DNA of 64,000 nt from CAIZWU01 sp942492905 (lineage in GTDB: Bacteria; Verrucomicrobiota; Verrucomicrobiia; Verrucomicrobiales; V1-33), in the NCBI GenBank assembly GCA_942492905.1, contig OW818657.1:2170001-2234000 (forward strand), in the 5' to 3' direction. Positions 46,301-54,597 of the stretch are shown here, one piece after another. A program made the position numbers and the translations under genes. How positions within the stretch are numbered: position 1 is the first letter of the stretch; each line of letters starts with the position of its first letter. A model generated the notes under the pieces. It had not been told where the DNA came from. It did not search any database and worked only from the letters and a program-made list of their open reading frames with translations.

Positions 46301-47412
46301 CGGTCGCCCTGCTTTTGCAGCACATAATGATTCCATTGCCCGCGCCATTTGGCGGCATTCGGTTCGCCTACCGAAATGCGCTGGCGTCCGGAATCGCAGC
46401 AGCCGGCGGTATCCCAATAAATGGTGGAATCGCTCCAGGGCAGGTGCGCATCCAGCACCCGGATCCCGCCGCCATTGGTTTCGCTGCCCGCGAAAAAGAG
46501 AAAGGTGGGGGCGGGCTGCGAGGCCGCTCCGAACACCCAGGCACTGATGGCCACGGCATTGCGTTGCGTGATGGCATCGAAGGCTCCGGTCGCCGCTCCC
46601 GGAATAATGATCCGTCCGGTGCCTTGGAAATTCATGGCGCGGTCGCCCACCTGCCCCGTGTGGCCGCCCCGGTCGGCGGTGTAGGTGGCGGCCACCACCG
46701 TGCCGGTCAGTCCGCGGCCGCTGGCATCGGGGGCGGACGTGGCCACCGTGGCGTCGTTGAAATTCCAAAAGCCCAGGGGTCCCGTACCGTCGGCTCCGCT
46801 GGACTGATCAAACCCCACGCCGGTCACCGCATTCAGCCACGACGAGTCATCGAATCCGCCAGGTGCCGTCCATCCGGTGACGGCAGCAGCCGGGACCAAA
46901 GCTTTCCCCATCGCGCCGGCCGCGATGGCGGGCACCGCATTCAGCAGGCGTCCTTCCCCATAGGAAACATTTGCCAGCTGTGGTGGGAAGTTCAGGAATT
47001 GGCTGACGACCGTGATGCCATCCGGCTTCACCAGCAGGATCGAATCCCCGTCAGGATCAAGTTTGAAATTGGTATGCAGGGCACTGCCCGCGAGGCGCCG
47101 GTCCTTGGCGGACGCGAAGACAACGATGGATCCGCCACCCGGCACCATCACCGGCGAGGGAAACTGCCATTTGGTCAGGGCGGCCGGATCGTCGCTGAGG
47201 AACCAGCCCCCCAGATCCGCCGGGGTGGCACCCGGGTTGGTGATTTCGATCCAGTCCGGGGAGTCGCCATCACTATCCTCCAGCCCGCCCAGGTTTTCCG
47301 CCAGGAACTCTGACAGATAGGGTGGTGCGGGGGCGGTCTGCGCCTCCGCGCCTGCGGGGAAACTGGCGAGCCAACAGAGGGACAGGAAGGACAGGCGTTG
47401 CAGGAAACTCAT
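43306..47412 (-). CDS. Giant secreted CotH-like protein with lamin-tail, LamG and CHB domains
   Basis: A 1368-residue protein starting at ATG 47412 with a signal peptide (SLCWLASFPAGAEAQ). In order: lamin-tail domain (about 28-150; LSEFLAENLGGLEDSDGDSP, DWIEITNPG); LamG-type domain (about 210-430); a carbohydrate-binding-like part; a chitobiase C-terminal-like unit (FSPRRGFYDTPQAVTITSAT, about 610-690); a CotH kinase-like domain (about 740-1150; HGNISRDKSFTPKHSFKMFF, LYNLCEHPDEDFMADHLGG); a second chitobiase-like unit; a calcium-binding thrombospondin-3-like stretch (DWDHDGIPNDWETTHGLDPD); and a terminal module (YRLEASDQLSGWS ... RRFYRI). CotH domains are atypical protein kinases of secreted proteins. 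It lies 101 bases upstream of the DUF1549/1553 gene, probably leading that operon. Confidence 0.88.
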   Translation of the reverse strand: MSFLQRLSFLSLCWLASFPAGAEAQTAPAPPYLSEFLAENLGGLEDSDGDSPDWIEITNPGATPADLGGWFLSDDPAALTKWQFPSPVMVPGGGSIVVFASAKDRRLAGSALHTNFKLDPDGDSILLVKPDGITVVSQFLNFPPQLANVSYGEGRLLNAVPAIAAGAMGKALVPAAAVTGWTAPGGFDDSSWLNAVTGVGFDQSSGADGTGPLGFWNFNDATVATSAPDASGRGLTGTVVAATYTADRGGHTGQVGDRAMNFQGTGRIIIPGAATGAFDAITQRNAVAISAWVFGAASQPAPTFLFFAGSETNGGGIRVLDAHLPWSDSTIYWDTAGCCDSGRQRISVGEPNAAKWRGQWNHYVLQKQGDRKEIWQNGTLLHSGTNTDAMMNLRSFYIGASNSSGTSGYQGLIDDFAVWDSGLEPGQIAALAGGLSPLSVRSYNAVIGTDVSTAARNVNASVLLRIPFTVAQPAGLDLLTLKMRYDDGFVAWLNGTEIARRNAPAGAVPAFNAAAAAARAAGAGLITEEIDISAYASLLVAGPNLLAIQGMNATAADADFLVLPELITGQVKPDQFFKVPTPGTPNDLGVSGFTADTVFSPRRGFYDTPQAVTITSATPGAVIIHTTDGSVPDLTHGIQSPSPAVVNVTMTTTLRAAAFVPGTDLGPANIDTHTYLFVNQVASQQRPASAPATWPGGFPGDYTMDQRVTNNPQPGYSLRAALLDLPTLSITGNPADLWGPSGIYTQSTARGDAYERSASAEWLEPSGSGGFHINFGLAVHGNISRDKSFTPKHSFKMFFRSQYGDSKLRRDLFPGSPVGQFDQLILRAGSTDTFPCTEWAAVGIGPGGAAYQRWARAWASYVRDQWVRDSQIALSGLSAHGRYCHLYLNGTYWGLYNLCEHPDEDFMADHLGGTAAEYDVLVDFAELKNGNYTAWQQLINLATAGLNNAAYQKAQGRNPDGSPNPAFPVLLHAESLIDYMILHIFHGADDWPNHNWWAGRATRNSTGINDGFHFFAWDQEISNVNVLYERSSWQSAPAKYADVNAANTPAQIYYSLRQNSPEFRLQFADRVQRHLFNGGALSPAAITARWNARVAEIDHALVAESARWGDYQPNLARPGQPYRREVEWQAHLSWMTANFWPAIGPVALQRFRTAGLYPSVNPPALNQHGGSYLPQFTATLTNPNAAGTIYYTLNGSDPRLTGGTANPAATVYSAPFALTGSPTLKARVLQSGTWSALTETTFTPETDWDHDGIPNDWETTHGLDPDSAADALLDPDQDGTNNLSEYAASTDPQDRNSRFTATPMVNAVGKQLRFTAQPGRHYRLEASDQLSGWSTIADRPAVTITTEVDWLIPSGETRRFYRIVAEVE

Positions 47413-47586
47413 AAGCCGGGAAGGGGAACCCACTTGGTGATACCCGAAACTGTGGGATGAGCGCAAGACATTGCTGGACTGGAAACACCGGGCGTTCCGG
47501 CCGCATCGCGCGGTTGTGAGGCCTGAATCCCCGAAAGCGGCGAGCTGCAGCACCTTAAGGAATTCCTGGATTACCCGGGAAAGGAA

Positions 47587-47614
47587 TTGACAGGGATGCT
47601 CTTTTTGGTAGAGA
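47587..47614 (+). promoter_or_regulatory. Candidate promoter of the PEP-CTERM gene
   Basis: TTGACA (47587-47592) is a perfect -35 match; TAGAGA at 47609-47614, 16 bases on, is a weak -10. It lies about 50 bases before the ATG at 47664. Confidence 0.35.
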
Positions 47615-47663
47615 AGTAATCCTGATTAAGCCCGGTTCCTGCCGGGAAATTGCCACTCCTTCC

Positions 47664-48407
47664 ATGAAAATGCGCGTCCTCTCTCTTCTCCTCACGCTTG
47701 GTGTCTTCAACCTGGCGACGGTTGCCAGCCATGCCGCCATCACTTACGTCCAGATCACAGGCGATGCGGATTCCGGCATCGCTTCCAGCAACACCTACAC
47801 CCATGCCTTGGATTTCGGCACGGGTAGTCCGGGGGCACTGATCAACGGGGTGCAGTTCTCCGCATACCCCAACTCTGCCAACGGCACGTTGAATTTTTTG
47901 CGGACGGTCAGCACCGGCACCGAGAACGACAACGCCGGCAATGGCGGTCACAACGTCACGGGCAACCTCGCCAATTTGATGACGGACATGATCTACAACG
48001 GGAACAACGCGGTCGGTGGCACCACCTTATGGACACTTAGCGGCCTGACGGCGGGAGTCACCTATGACGCGCGGATCTACACCCGGCAGTGGGCTAGCCC
48101 CAGTGACCGCAGCTCGACCCTCGTTTTCGACCCCGATGGTGCCGGCGCGATTTCCGAGTCCACCTCCCTGATCAATGAGGACGATGCCCTCACCGTAGGC
48201 ATGCCTGCGGCCAATACCGCCTACTACATCAATTACCGTTTCACAGCAGTGGCGGGCCAGAATCTGGTGATCACCGCAACCCAGAGCAATCTCAACCAGT
48301 CCTGGCACCTATATGGCCTGAGCAATCAGGTGGTGCCCGAGCCCTCCACCACGGCCTTCGCCGGACTGGTCGGCCTCGGTCTGCTGGCCCGCCGCCGCCG
48401 GAAATAA
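47664..48407 (+). CDS. PEP-CTERM sorting domain protein
   Basis: A 247-residue secreted protein: signal peptide (MKMRVLSLLLTLGVFNLATV) and a C-terminal PEP-CTERM signal made of VPEPSTTAFAGLVGLGLLAR followed by a basic end. The PEP motif is the target of an exosortase, which would be encoded elsewhere in the genome. The middle part is beta-rich and polar, with a YITVQITGDADSG-like start; no enzymatic domain is seen. Probably an extracellular matrix or surface protein. An excellent terminator follows at 48434-48466. Confidence 0.92.
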   Translation: MKMRVLSLLLTLGVFNLATVASHAAITYVQITGDADSGIASSNTYTHALDFGTGSPGALINGVQFSAYPNSANGTLNFLRTVSTGTENDNAGNGGHNVTGNLANLMTDMIYNGNNAVGGTTLWTLSGLTAGVTYDARIYTRQWASPSDRSSTLVFDPDGAGAISESTSLINEDDALTVGMPAANTAYYINYRFTAVAGQNLVITATQSNLNQSWHLYGLSNQVVPEPSTTAFAGLVGLGLLARRRRK

Positions 48408-48433
48408 CACGGTCTCCCCGGTTTCACTTCCAA

Positions 48434-48466
48434 CCCGTCCGCAGCTTGGCTGCGGACGGGTTTTTT
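48434..48466 (+). terminator. Intrinsic terminator of the PEP-CTERM gene
   Basis: A perfect 12-bp stem (CCCGTCCGCAGC, 48434-48445, with 48449-48460), a 3-nt loop and six T follow the stop at 48407. Confidence 0.95.
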
Positions 48467-48482
48467 ATGCTGGGCCGCTTTC

Positions 48483-51400
48483 TCAAACAGTGGGTTTCAC
48501 CACGGCGAGGCAAGGGTCCACGCCGAGGGTTCCCATGTAGCGTTCCGCTGCGTTGGGGACATTGAGCGAGGCCAAGGCGGCTTCGGCGGTGGCGAGGCGG
48601 GATTCCATCGCAGTCCGTTCGCCGGACTGCAGGCGGGTGCGGCGGCTGAGGAAGCTGCGGAGGTCCTGGGCGTGGCGGGTCCAGAGGCGCCGGTCCAGCG
48701 CCGCACGGGCTTCCAAGCGGGCGGTATACCACCTGCTGGTGAGCATGGCCTCCCTATCAAAGAGGGCGCGGAACACCGGGTCGGCGGCGGTGCGGCCTTC
48801 CCAGGTGCCGTGGGCCATGATCTCCAACAGGGCACGCAGCGGCGGGATGGCGAGTTCGACCCCGCCGTCCTCGAAATACATCAGCGCGGCCTTCTTCTGG
48901 GCTTCCACAATGTGTTCGACCCCATCGGCAAATTCCTCCAGACTCTGCTCCTCCGGCCGCAGCATGTCCGGCGGGAAAACGGTGGCAGGATCACTGAAGA
49001 CCCGGCCGAAGAAGTTCTGCACAAAAGCCGGGGTGATGCGCCAGCCGAGCCGGCTGGCGGGAATGGTGCGTCCTTCGAATTCGAAGTCGCTCACTTTTTC
49101 CAGGCAGCCGTTTTCGATCAGCCACGCCGGCGTGCGTTCCTTCAAATACATGCGGCTCCACACTTCCGGGACGATCAGGCTGATATCATGTTCCACCTGG
49201 TATTTTTTCCCGACATGTCCGGCGGCGGAGGAGAACCCGCCGGCCTGGGTAAGGAGCGAGGAAATCAGGGCGTTGTTCAGGTCGTGGACCGGGAGCAAGC
49301 AGTTGAACGGACCTTTGGTCAGGGCGCCTTCCGATCCCGCTCCGGTGGTGGAGGGCGACTTGCCGGTCAGGCTGGCGGTGAAGTCCATGAACAGCTCCGG
49401 CAATTCCTGATAGTGAATCGGCCCGTAGACCGCCAGAGGCGGGATGCCCGGGGCGGCGGGATTGTTGCGGCGGCCGGTCAGGACCGCATGCACGGGGTTC
49501 AGGACCGGCTGGTCCGGGCCGAGGCGGCGGAAGAGGCGGGCCCCGGTTTCAGCGAGGTATTCGGCGCGGGGATGATCGAGGTCCGGCCGGTTCTGCAGGT
49601 AGCGGGGGTTTTTGGTAGGCTTGCCATCGACGATCCGCGGATTGGCGGTGCAGACAAAAAAGGCCGGCTCCTCCGCGTCCGCGACCCGGTGCACCAGATC
49701 CTGCATCGGAGGCGTGAACTGACCGAAGCGGATCGCATCCTCGATCATCTCCTGGGCGGCCGCGCGGGGCAGGGGTTCGTAGTTGGAAAAGAAGGTGCCG
49801 CGGCGGGCGAAGTCCGCCTCCGCGCCCCGGTCGTATCCGCGCACGATGGCGTCGTCCGGCCGCTGGAAGAGCCGGTATTCGCAGTTGGCGGTGAATTTAT
49901 AAGCGGGCTCCTTCAAGTGAGGGTGCAGGCCGGTCAGGCTGGCGGCGGGGAGGATCACGCTGGCCGTGATGTCGTCCTCGCGCTGCAGTTTGGCAGCGGG
50001 AGCGAAGTCCTTCCTCACCCCGAAGGTGCGCCAGGAACCGGTGCTGGTGAAGCCGACACGCAGGTAGCGGGTGACCAGTTTCTGGTTCCGGTATTTCAGT
50101 TCAATGCCGGGCTGGCCATCGATCACGTCCACGCTGAAACGCTGCTGCCAGTCCGATCCCCACGAGGCCTTGTAGCGGCGCTTGATCACCAGCACGAGGT
50201 CCCGCACCCAACGCGGAATGCCCGCCAGCCAGGCGTTGTATTCATCGGTGAAGTGCCCACTGGGCGTCAGCATCCTGACGACACTGCCGAAAGAGCGGGA
50301 GGCATCCAGCATCGGGCGGCTGGGCAGGCGGGGTTCGGTGGGATTCCGGAAGCGGTCGCTGCAGTCGTGCTGGATCACGGCCATGGCGGCGGCGAAGTCC
50401 TCCACCAGGTTCCTCACAATGACCGGTCCGGTGAGCATGGCATCCGAGAGGGACTTGGAGATCTCGCTTTTCCCCCCTCCGGAAACGGTGCAGGGCTTGT
50501 GGCAGTAGGTTCCTTCCGCCTGCGTGCCCACCAGCCGCCAGCGCTGGCCTTTCACACTCTGGCTCATGGCCACCTTGTAGCCGGAGGGCAGGACATAGGT
50601 GTTATGGGCGAGGAGTTTCAGGGTGGCGGTGGAGCCATCCGGCCGGGGCCAGGTGATGCGCTGGTGCCGCAGGCTGATCTGGGCAGTCTCCGGGAGATAG
50701 ATCAGATCCGGCCACTGCGTGTCCACCCCATAACCGTCAGGGTGAAGGGTCATCCGGCCGCCCTGCCGCTGCACGGTTTCCTCCCAGGTGTGATCTACCT
50801 CCGGACCAAAATGGCTGAGGGCAAACTCCTCCCCGAGGTCAAAGGACGGAAAGGCGAGGGCTCCGCCGGAGTGTTCTTCCTCACATTGCCCGAACAGGTT
50901 GGCCGCATAGCTGATCTGGGTTTTGACCTCCTTCTTGCAGTAACCGTAGTAGCTGTCCGCGATCAGGGTGACACAGACCCCCCGGGCATCCCGGCAGGCG
51001 ATCTTGAAGGCGCTGCCGTCGTTGTAAAGTTCGTCCTCCTGTTCCCAGAACATGCCATCGCGGAGCTGCCGGGCAGTGGCGGCGGAGCGGTGGGGCAGAC
51101 CCAGATCCTTCTTTTTCAGGGTGGCGAGGTGCGGGGCGAGGATCACGCAGCCGGTGTGGCCGGTCCAGCCGCCGGCATCCAGCCGGGCATCGTTTTCCGG
51201 CAGGAAGGGATCGCCGGCATTGCCGAAGATGCTTTCCACGAAGTCCAGATTGCTCACCAGCACCCCCGGGGCAAAAAACCGGATCTCCATGGTCTGTTGC
51301 GGCAGCACCCCGGCCACCTCCGGGCAGACGATGGGGCGCAGCAGCAGACTGACAAAGGTGCGCGCCTGTTCCGCGTCCGGCAGGCTGGCGGTGTAGGGCA

Positions 51401-51977
51401 GGGGCAGCAGGTCGGCGGGCGGATTCAGGGCCGCCTTCAGCAGATGGGCGAAGGCCTGCACCGGCACCGCCTTTTTATCAAACGGGATCGGCAGGCCGCC
51501 TTCCACCACATGGAAGACCCCTTCGGTGGTGCGCCGGTCCTTGGCGGGATTGTGGCACACTCCCTGGTAGACGCGGTAGGAGGAAAGGATGGCGCTTTGC
51601 ACGGAATCCGAATCTGCCGGCAGGGAGAGTTCCCTCGCCAGGCCATGCCGTTCCAGGGCGAGGGCACTGGCCGGCACGAGAGGCTCACCAGGTTCAAAGA
51701 CCCCCTTGGCGGAGTCGCCCAGATACGAGCTCAGGAATTCGCTGATGGTCTGATCTGCCGGGCAGAGCGGCTCGCCGAAGAGGCGCAGCTTTTCCTCAAA
51801 GTTCGCCAGCAGCGACCGGCCCAGCATCAGCAGCGGGGAGTCCACCTGACCGGCCGGGATGGCGAACCCCCGCGAAGCCAGTTTCACATTCACCAGCTCC
51901 TGCATCCGCTCCTGCGCGGCGGCCCCCTCTTTGGGAGAAGCATAAAATCCGATCGATTCCTGTAAGCGTTGCCACAT
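48483..51977 (-). CDS. PPi-type phosphoenolpyruvate carboxykinase
   Basis: A 1164-residue cytoplasmic enzyme. It matches, along its whole length, the pyrophosphate-dependent PEP carboxykinases (EC 4.1.1.38) known from Propionibacterium and Entamoeba, which interconvert oxaloacetate plus PPi with PEP, CO2 and phosphate. Conserved stretches seen: NLDFVESIFGNAGDPFLPEN (about 240-260), WTGHTGCVILAPHLATL, YGYCKKEVKTQISYAANLFG, VSGGGKSEISKSLSD (about 498-512), a GAGSEGALTKGPFN motif (about 875-890) and MYFEDGGVELAIPPLRALLE near the end. Length agrees with the family (about 1140-1180). It is unrelated in sequence to the ATP- and GTP-type enzymes. It has no operon partner of known metabolism; the coiled-coil pair lies 114 bases upstream. 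Confidence 0.9.
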   Translation of the reverse strand: MWQRLQESIGFYASPKEGAAAQERMQELVNVKLASRGFAIPAGQVDSPLLMLGRSLLANFEEKLRLFGEPLCPADQTISEFLSSYLGDSAKGVFEPGEPLVPASALALERHGLARELSLPADSDSVQSAILSSYRVYQGVCHNPAKDRRTTEGVFHVVEGGLPIPFDKKAVPVQAFAHLLKAALNPPADLLPLPYTASLPDAEQARTFVSLLLRPIVCPEVAGVLPQQTMEIRFFAPGVLVSNLDFVESIFGNAGDPFLPENDARLDAGGWTGHTGCVILAPHLATLKKKDLGLPHRSAATARQLRDGMFWEQEDELYNDGSAFKIACRDARGVCVTLIADSYYGYCKKEVKTQISYAANLFGQCEEEHSGGALAFPSFDLGEEFALSHFGPEVDHTWEETVQRQGGRMTLHPDGYGVDTQWPDLIYLPETAQISLRHQRITWPRPDGSTATLKLLAHNTYVLPSGYKVAMSQSVKGQRWRLVGTQAEGTYCHKPCTVSGGGKSEISKSLSDAMLTGPVIVRNLVEDFAAAMAVIQHDCSDRFRNPTEPRLPSRPMLDASRSFGSVVRMLTPSGHFTDEYNAWLAGIPRWVRDLVLVIKRRYKASWGSDWQQRFSVDVIDGQPGIELKYRNQKLVTRYLRVGFTSTGSWRTFGVRKDFAPAAKLQREDDITASVILPAASLTGLHPHLKEPAYKFTANCEYRLFQRPDDAIVRGYDRGAEADFARRGTFFSNYEPLPRAAAQEMIEDAIRFGQFTPPMQDLVHRVADAEEPAFFVCTANPRIVDGKPTKNPRYLQNRPDLDHPRAEYLAETGARLFRRLGPDQPVLNPVHAVLTGRRNNPAAPGIPPLAVYGPIHYQELPELFMDFTASLTGKSPSTTGAGSEGALTKGPFNCLLPVHDLNNALISSLLTQAGGFSSAAGHVGKKYQVEHDISLIVPEVWSRMYLKERTPAWLIENGCLEKVSDFEFEGRTIPASRLGWRITPAFVQNFFGRVFSDPATVFPPDMLRPEEQSLEEFADGVEHIVEAQKKAALMYFEDGGVELAIPPLRALLEIMAHGTWEGRTAADPVFRALFDREAMLTSRWYTARLEARAALDRRLWTRHAQDLRSFLSRRTRLQSGERTAMESRLATAEAALASLNVPNAAERYMGTLGVDPCLAVVKPTV

Positions 51978-52091
51978 AATCCCGCCCTTTAGCAGAATCC
52001 GTGCACTTTTTCCAAGGGGGACTCGGAAAAATTGGGACCTGGGCCGATTTCCTCCTCCAGGTCAGGGAGTCAGGCCCCCATCTCAGGCGGT

Positions 52092-52976
52092 TCAGGATGT
52101 TTTGAGCTTTTGCTGCAGAGTCCCTTTGGCCCCTTTCAGCGCTTCCACCCGCTCGGCGAGACTGGCCAGCCGCACCTGGCATTCCTCCTTGAGGGCCCGG
52201 TAGGTTTTATCGGTGCCGGGGGCTACCAAATCAGGTTTATAGATGCTGTGTTTGCGCATCACCGCTTTTTCGGTCTCCAGGGCGGCGGAGGTTTTGGTCA
52301 GGTGGGATTCCACCAGGGCGAGGGATTTCACCACCGCCGCGATGTTGCTGGTATCCAAAGTCGCCAGGTTTAGCTCTTCCGTCCCATCCGAGCCTGTCCC
52401 TTGCTTGGCCAAGGCGTTGCCTTTCCCGTCAAAATCGAGGATGGGCGGCGGCTCCACCTTCCAGCCGATTCCCAGCCGGGCCTTCACTTCTTCCGGCAGC
52501 TTCTCCACCGGGATTTTTCCCAGGCCACCGGAGTGCTCCACCGACACCGTCTTCTCATCCGGCACGCTGCGGATCACCGCCAGGGTCAGTTTGGTGCCAT
52601 CCGCCAGGCTGATTACCCCCGGGGGGCGGGTCGGTTCCTTGTCCCGCACCTCTTTCACGGCTGCCACCCGCTGGGCATCCACCCCGGACCATTTCGCCAA
52701 CACTTCCGCGATCTTCTTCTTTTCCGCGGCGATCTCAGCCACCGCCTGGTTATGCTTCTCCTCAAAACCGGAGCCCGCCTTGCTCTCGGTTTTGACCACT
52801 TCCAGCTTGGCCCGCAGGATCTCCAGGTTTTTGGTGGCTTCCTCCAGTTCCCCCTGGGCCACCGTCGCGGAGTGCTTCAGCGCCGCCACCTCTTGGTCGT
52901 GTTTCATCCGCAGGCCAAAGAACAGCGCCGCTCCGGACGCTCCCACCAAAATAGTATTTTTAAGGATCGGGTTCAT
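52092..52976 (-). CDS. Coiled-coil membrane-anchored protein
   Basis: A 294-residue protein. Residues 5-22 form a membrane anchor (LKNTILVGASGAALFFGL). Residues about 25-100 are heptad-rich coiled coil. A small beta domain follows (about 115-170; GVISLADGTKLTLAVIRSVP, IPVEKLPEEVKARLGI), then a linker and a C-terminal coiled coil (about 205-294). It begins 18 bases after the small lipoprotein gene 52995-53348 and both are probably co-transcribed. The family is not recognised. Confidence 0.75.
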   Translation of the reverse strand: MNPILKNTILVGASGAALFFGLRMKHDQEVAALKHSATVAQGELEEATKNLEILRAKLEVVKTESKAGSGFEEKHNQAVAEIAAEKKKIAEVLAKWSGVDAQRVAAVKEVRDKEPTRPPGVISLADGTKLTLAVIRSVPDEKTVSVEHSGGLGKIPVEKLPEEVKARLGIGWKVEPPPILDFDGKGNALAKQGTGSDGTEELNLATLDTSNIAAVVKSLALVESHLTKTSAALETEKAVMRKHSIYKPDLVAPGTDKTYRALKEECQVRLASLAERVEALKGAKGTLQQKLKTS

Positions 52977-52994
52977 AGCAGTGGGGGCTGGTTT

Positions 52995-53348
52995 TCAGGG
53001 GGTTAGATACTTTTTGCGGTAGGCCGAGACCGCGTCCGCATAGCTGCTGAGGGAAGCCTCCAGTTCCTCGCGGAACTTGACGGCCAGCTTGGCACCGGCG
53101 GCACTCTTCAGCGCTTTGGCCTCAAATTCCTGACGGAGCGATTGCTGATCCTTGACCGCCTGCCGCGCCTGCACCAGCTGGCTTTCCAGCTCCTTCATCT
53201 CCGTCGTGGCCGCCTCCTTCGACTCCTGCGTCCGGCTGACGGAATCCTTCCACTCCCTGAGTTCGTTTTCCTGCTCCTTGCAACCGGTCAGCAGGGTTAA
53301 ACAGAGGCAGGGCCAACAGATGAGACCGGGGAATGCGCGGGTTTTCAT
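52995..53348 (-). CDS. Small coiled-coil lipoprotein
   Basis: A 117-residue protein starting at ATG 53348. The signal ends in the lipobox CLTLLTGC (Cys at about residue 23). The mature part is coiled coil (ELREWKDSVSRTQESKEAAT, MKELESQLVQARQAVKDQQ) with a short C-terminus SAYRKKYLTP. It is the first gene of a pair with the 294-residue coiled-coil protein. Function unknown; an envelope structural role is plausible. Confidence 0.75.
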   Translation of the reverse strand: MKTRAFPGLICWPCLCLTLLTGCKEQENELREWKDSVSRTQESKEAATTEMKELESQLVQARQAVKDQQSLRQEFEAKALKSAAGAKLAVKFREELEASLSSYADAVSAYRKKYLTP

Positions 53349-53572
53349 GGGGGTGAGTAGCAGTGATACGGATGATTCTGACACTTCCATCAGCGCGATA
53401 GGACTATTTTGATGAATCTTTATTCAAAACAAAAACCGGATTTTCTCCCCGCCCCCCCACCGCTCCATCCCGGACCCTTGGCGCCAGGCCCATCCGTCCC
53501 CCGTCCCCGGGTCTCTCCCGACTTGCGCGGACCTGCCGGGGCCATGAGGCTACCCGAGTTCACCTCAAATTT

Positions 53573-53785
53573 ATGGCCTTACCCCCAAACGAACGAAAGT
53601 GCCTGGCTTGTGGCGGCCCGCGCCGCATCGAAGGCAAGCTCGCGGTTGAGCACCACACGTTCATGCCCAAGGGACGGTTTATGTGGATGGGCTATAAGGT
53701 AAAAGCCTCCGTGTGTTTGGATTGTGGATTTGTCGCCCACTATCTCGATCAAGGTGACTTGCAGGAACTGGGTACCCCGGGTTGA
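53573..53785 (+). CDS. Small zinc-ribbon protein
   Basis: A 70-residue protein with two CxxC knuckles, C10/C13 (KCLACGG) and C48/C51 (VCLDCGF), the layout of a zinc ribbon. Nothing else is recognisable. The next gene starts about 100 bases downstream on the same strand. Confidence 0.7.
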   Translation: MALPPNERKCLACGGPRRIEGKLAVEHHTFMPKGRFMWMGYKVKASVCLDCGFVAHYLDQGDLQELGTPG

Positions 53786-53882
53786 GCGATCACAGAGGGA
53801 AACCATTTGCGCCCAGGGCCACGCCGTTATTGAATACCCGCGGGTTCAGGTCCGGAAAAGCCGCCTGCCACCCGGACGCCTC

Positions 53883-54206
53883 ATGAGTCATCCCCTGCGC
53901 GACCTCAACCACTGCAACCCCGGTAACTGGAAGCTCGGGATCTTCTATTTCTGCCGGGCAGATCCCCGCATCATCGTTCCCAAACGGCTGCGGGGGCTGG
54001 GCTGGACTCTGAACTTCGCCCGTCCGCTGGCGGTTCCCTGCCTCTTCTTTCTGATCGCTCTGGGGCTCGGCCTCGTGGAGCTGCTCCGCTCCCTGGGGGG
54101 CGATGGCGATGCGCGGTTTGCCCTCCAATTGCTGGCCGCACTCGCTCTCCTGGCACTTTGCTATCATCTGTTCAGGCCAACTCCCGGGAAGCGTCCCCGC
54201 GGGTGA
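53883..54206 (+). CDS. DUF5808-like small membrane protein
   Basis: A 107-residue protein starting at ATG 53883. Its N-terminal half reads NPGNWKLGIFYFCRADPRII and VPKRLRGLGWTLNFARPLA, which fits the DUF5808 pattern (NWKWG-FYxNPxDPRxxVPKR-GxGWTLNF). Two hydrophobic segments follow (about 57-77 and 85-102). The frame is open upstream into the zinc-ribbon gene but that part is in conflict with it. Confidence 0.75.
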   Translation: MSHPLRDLNHCNPGNWKLGIFYFCRADPRIIVPKRLRGLGWTLNFARPLAVPCLFFLIALGLGLVELLRSLGGDGDARFALQLLAALALLALCYHLFRPTPGKRPRG

Positions 54207-54597
54207 TCCCCGCACCCTGTGTTGGAAGCCCGGAGCCCGCCGTGGGGAAAAGGTCGGGATATGAATCAGCAGGGTGTTGCGGTCAGCCTTGGCAGGGGTG
54301 GCCGGGGCAGGGGGGCTGCGGCAGCAGGTGGCGCCTTGCAAAATGCACGGCATAACTTTGAGGATGTCGCGCAGAACGCCATTCACTTTCCTGCGACGGA
54401 GCTTGGAAGGCTGGGGATTTTCCCGGTGAGGCGCTCTCCCCCACCTTCGGCACCGGCTGGAATGGAATTTGCAGATCAGGCAGCTCCCGGATCAGTCAGC
54501 AAACCCCGGACCACAACCCAACCCGGCCATCCCACAGTAGGAAAAGTCACCCCTGCTTGTCACCCCTTCTGTGAATGACCACAACCGTTCCAACAGG
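54207..54597. other. 390-bp stretch without a convincing gene
   Basis: A 119-codon frame (54219-54578) is Gly/Arg/Pro-rich with no family features and looks spurious. No terminator, repeat or RNA motif stands out. Confidence 0.35.

Noticed and set aside
48672..51965. A 1097-codon open frame on the plus strand
   Set aside because: It is antisense to the PPi-type PEP carboxykinase, Gly/Arg-rich, and without any family features; long antisense frames are expected in high-GC genes.
54219..54578. A 119-codon frame beyond the DUF5808-like gene
   Set aside because: Composition is Gly/Arg/Pro-rich and no homologous pattern or start signal is seen.
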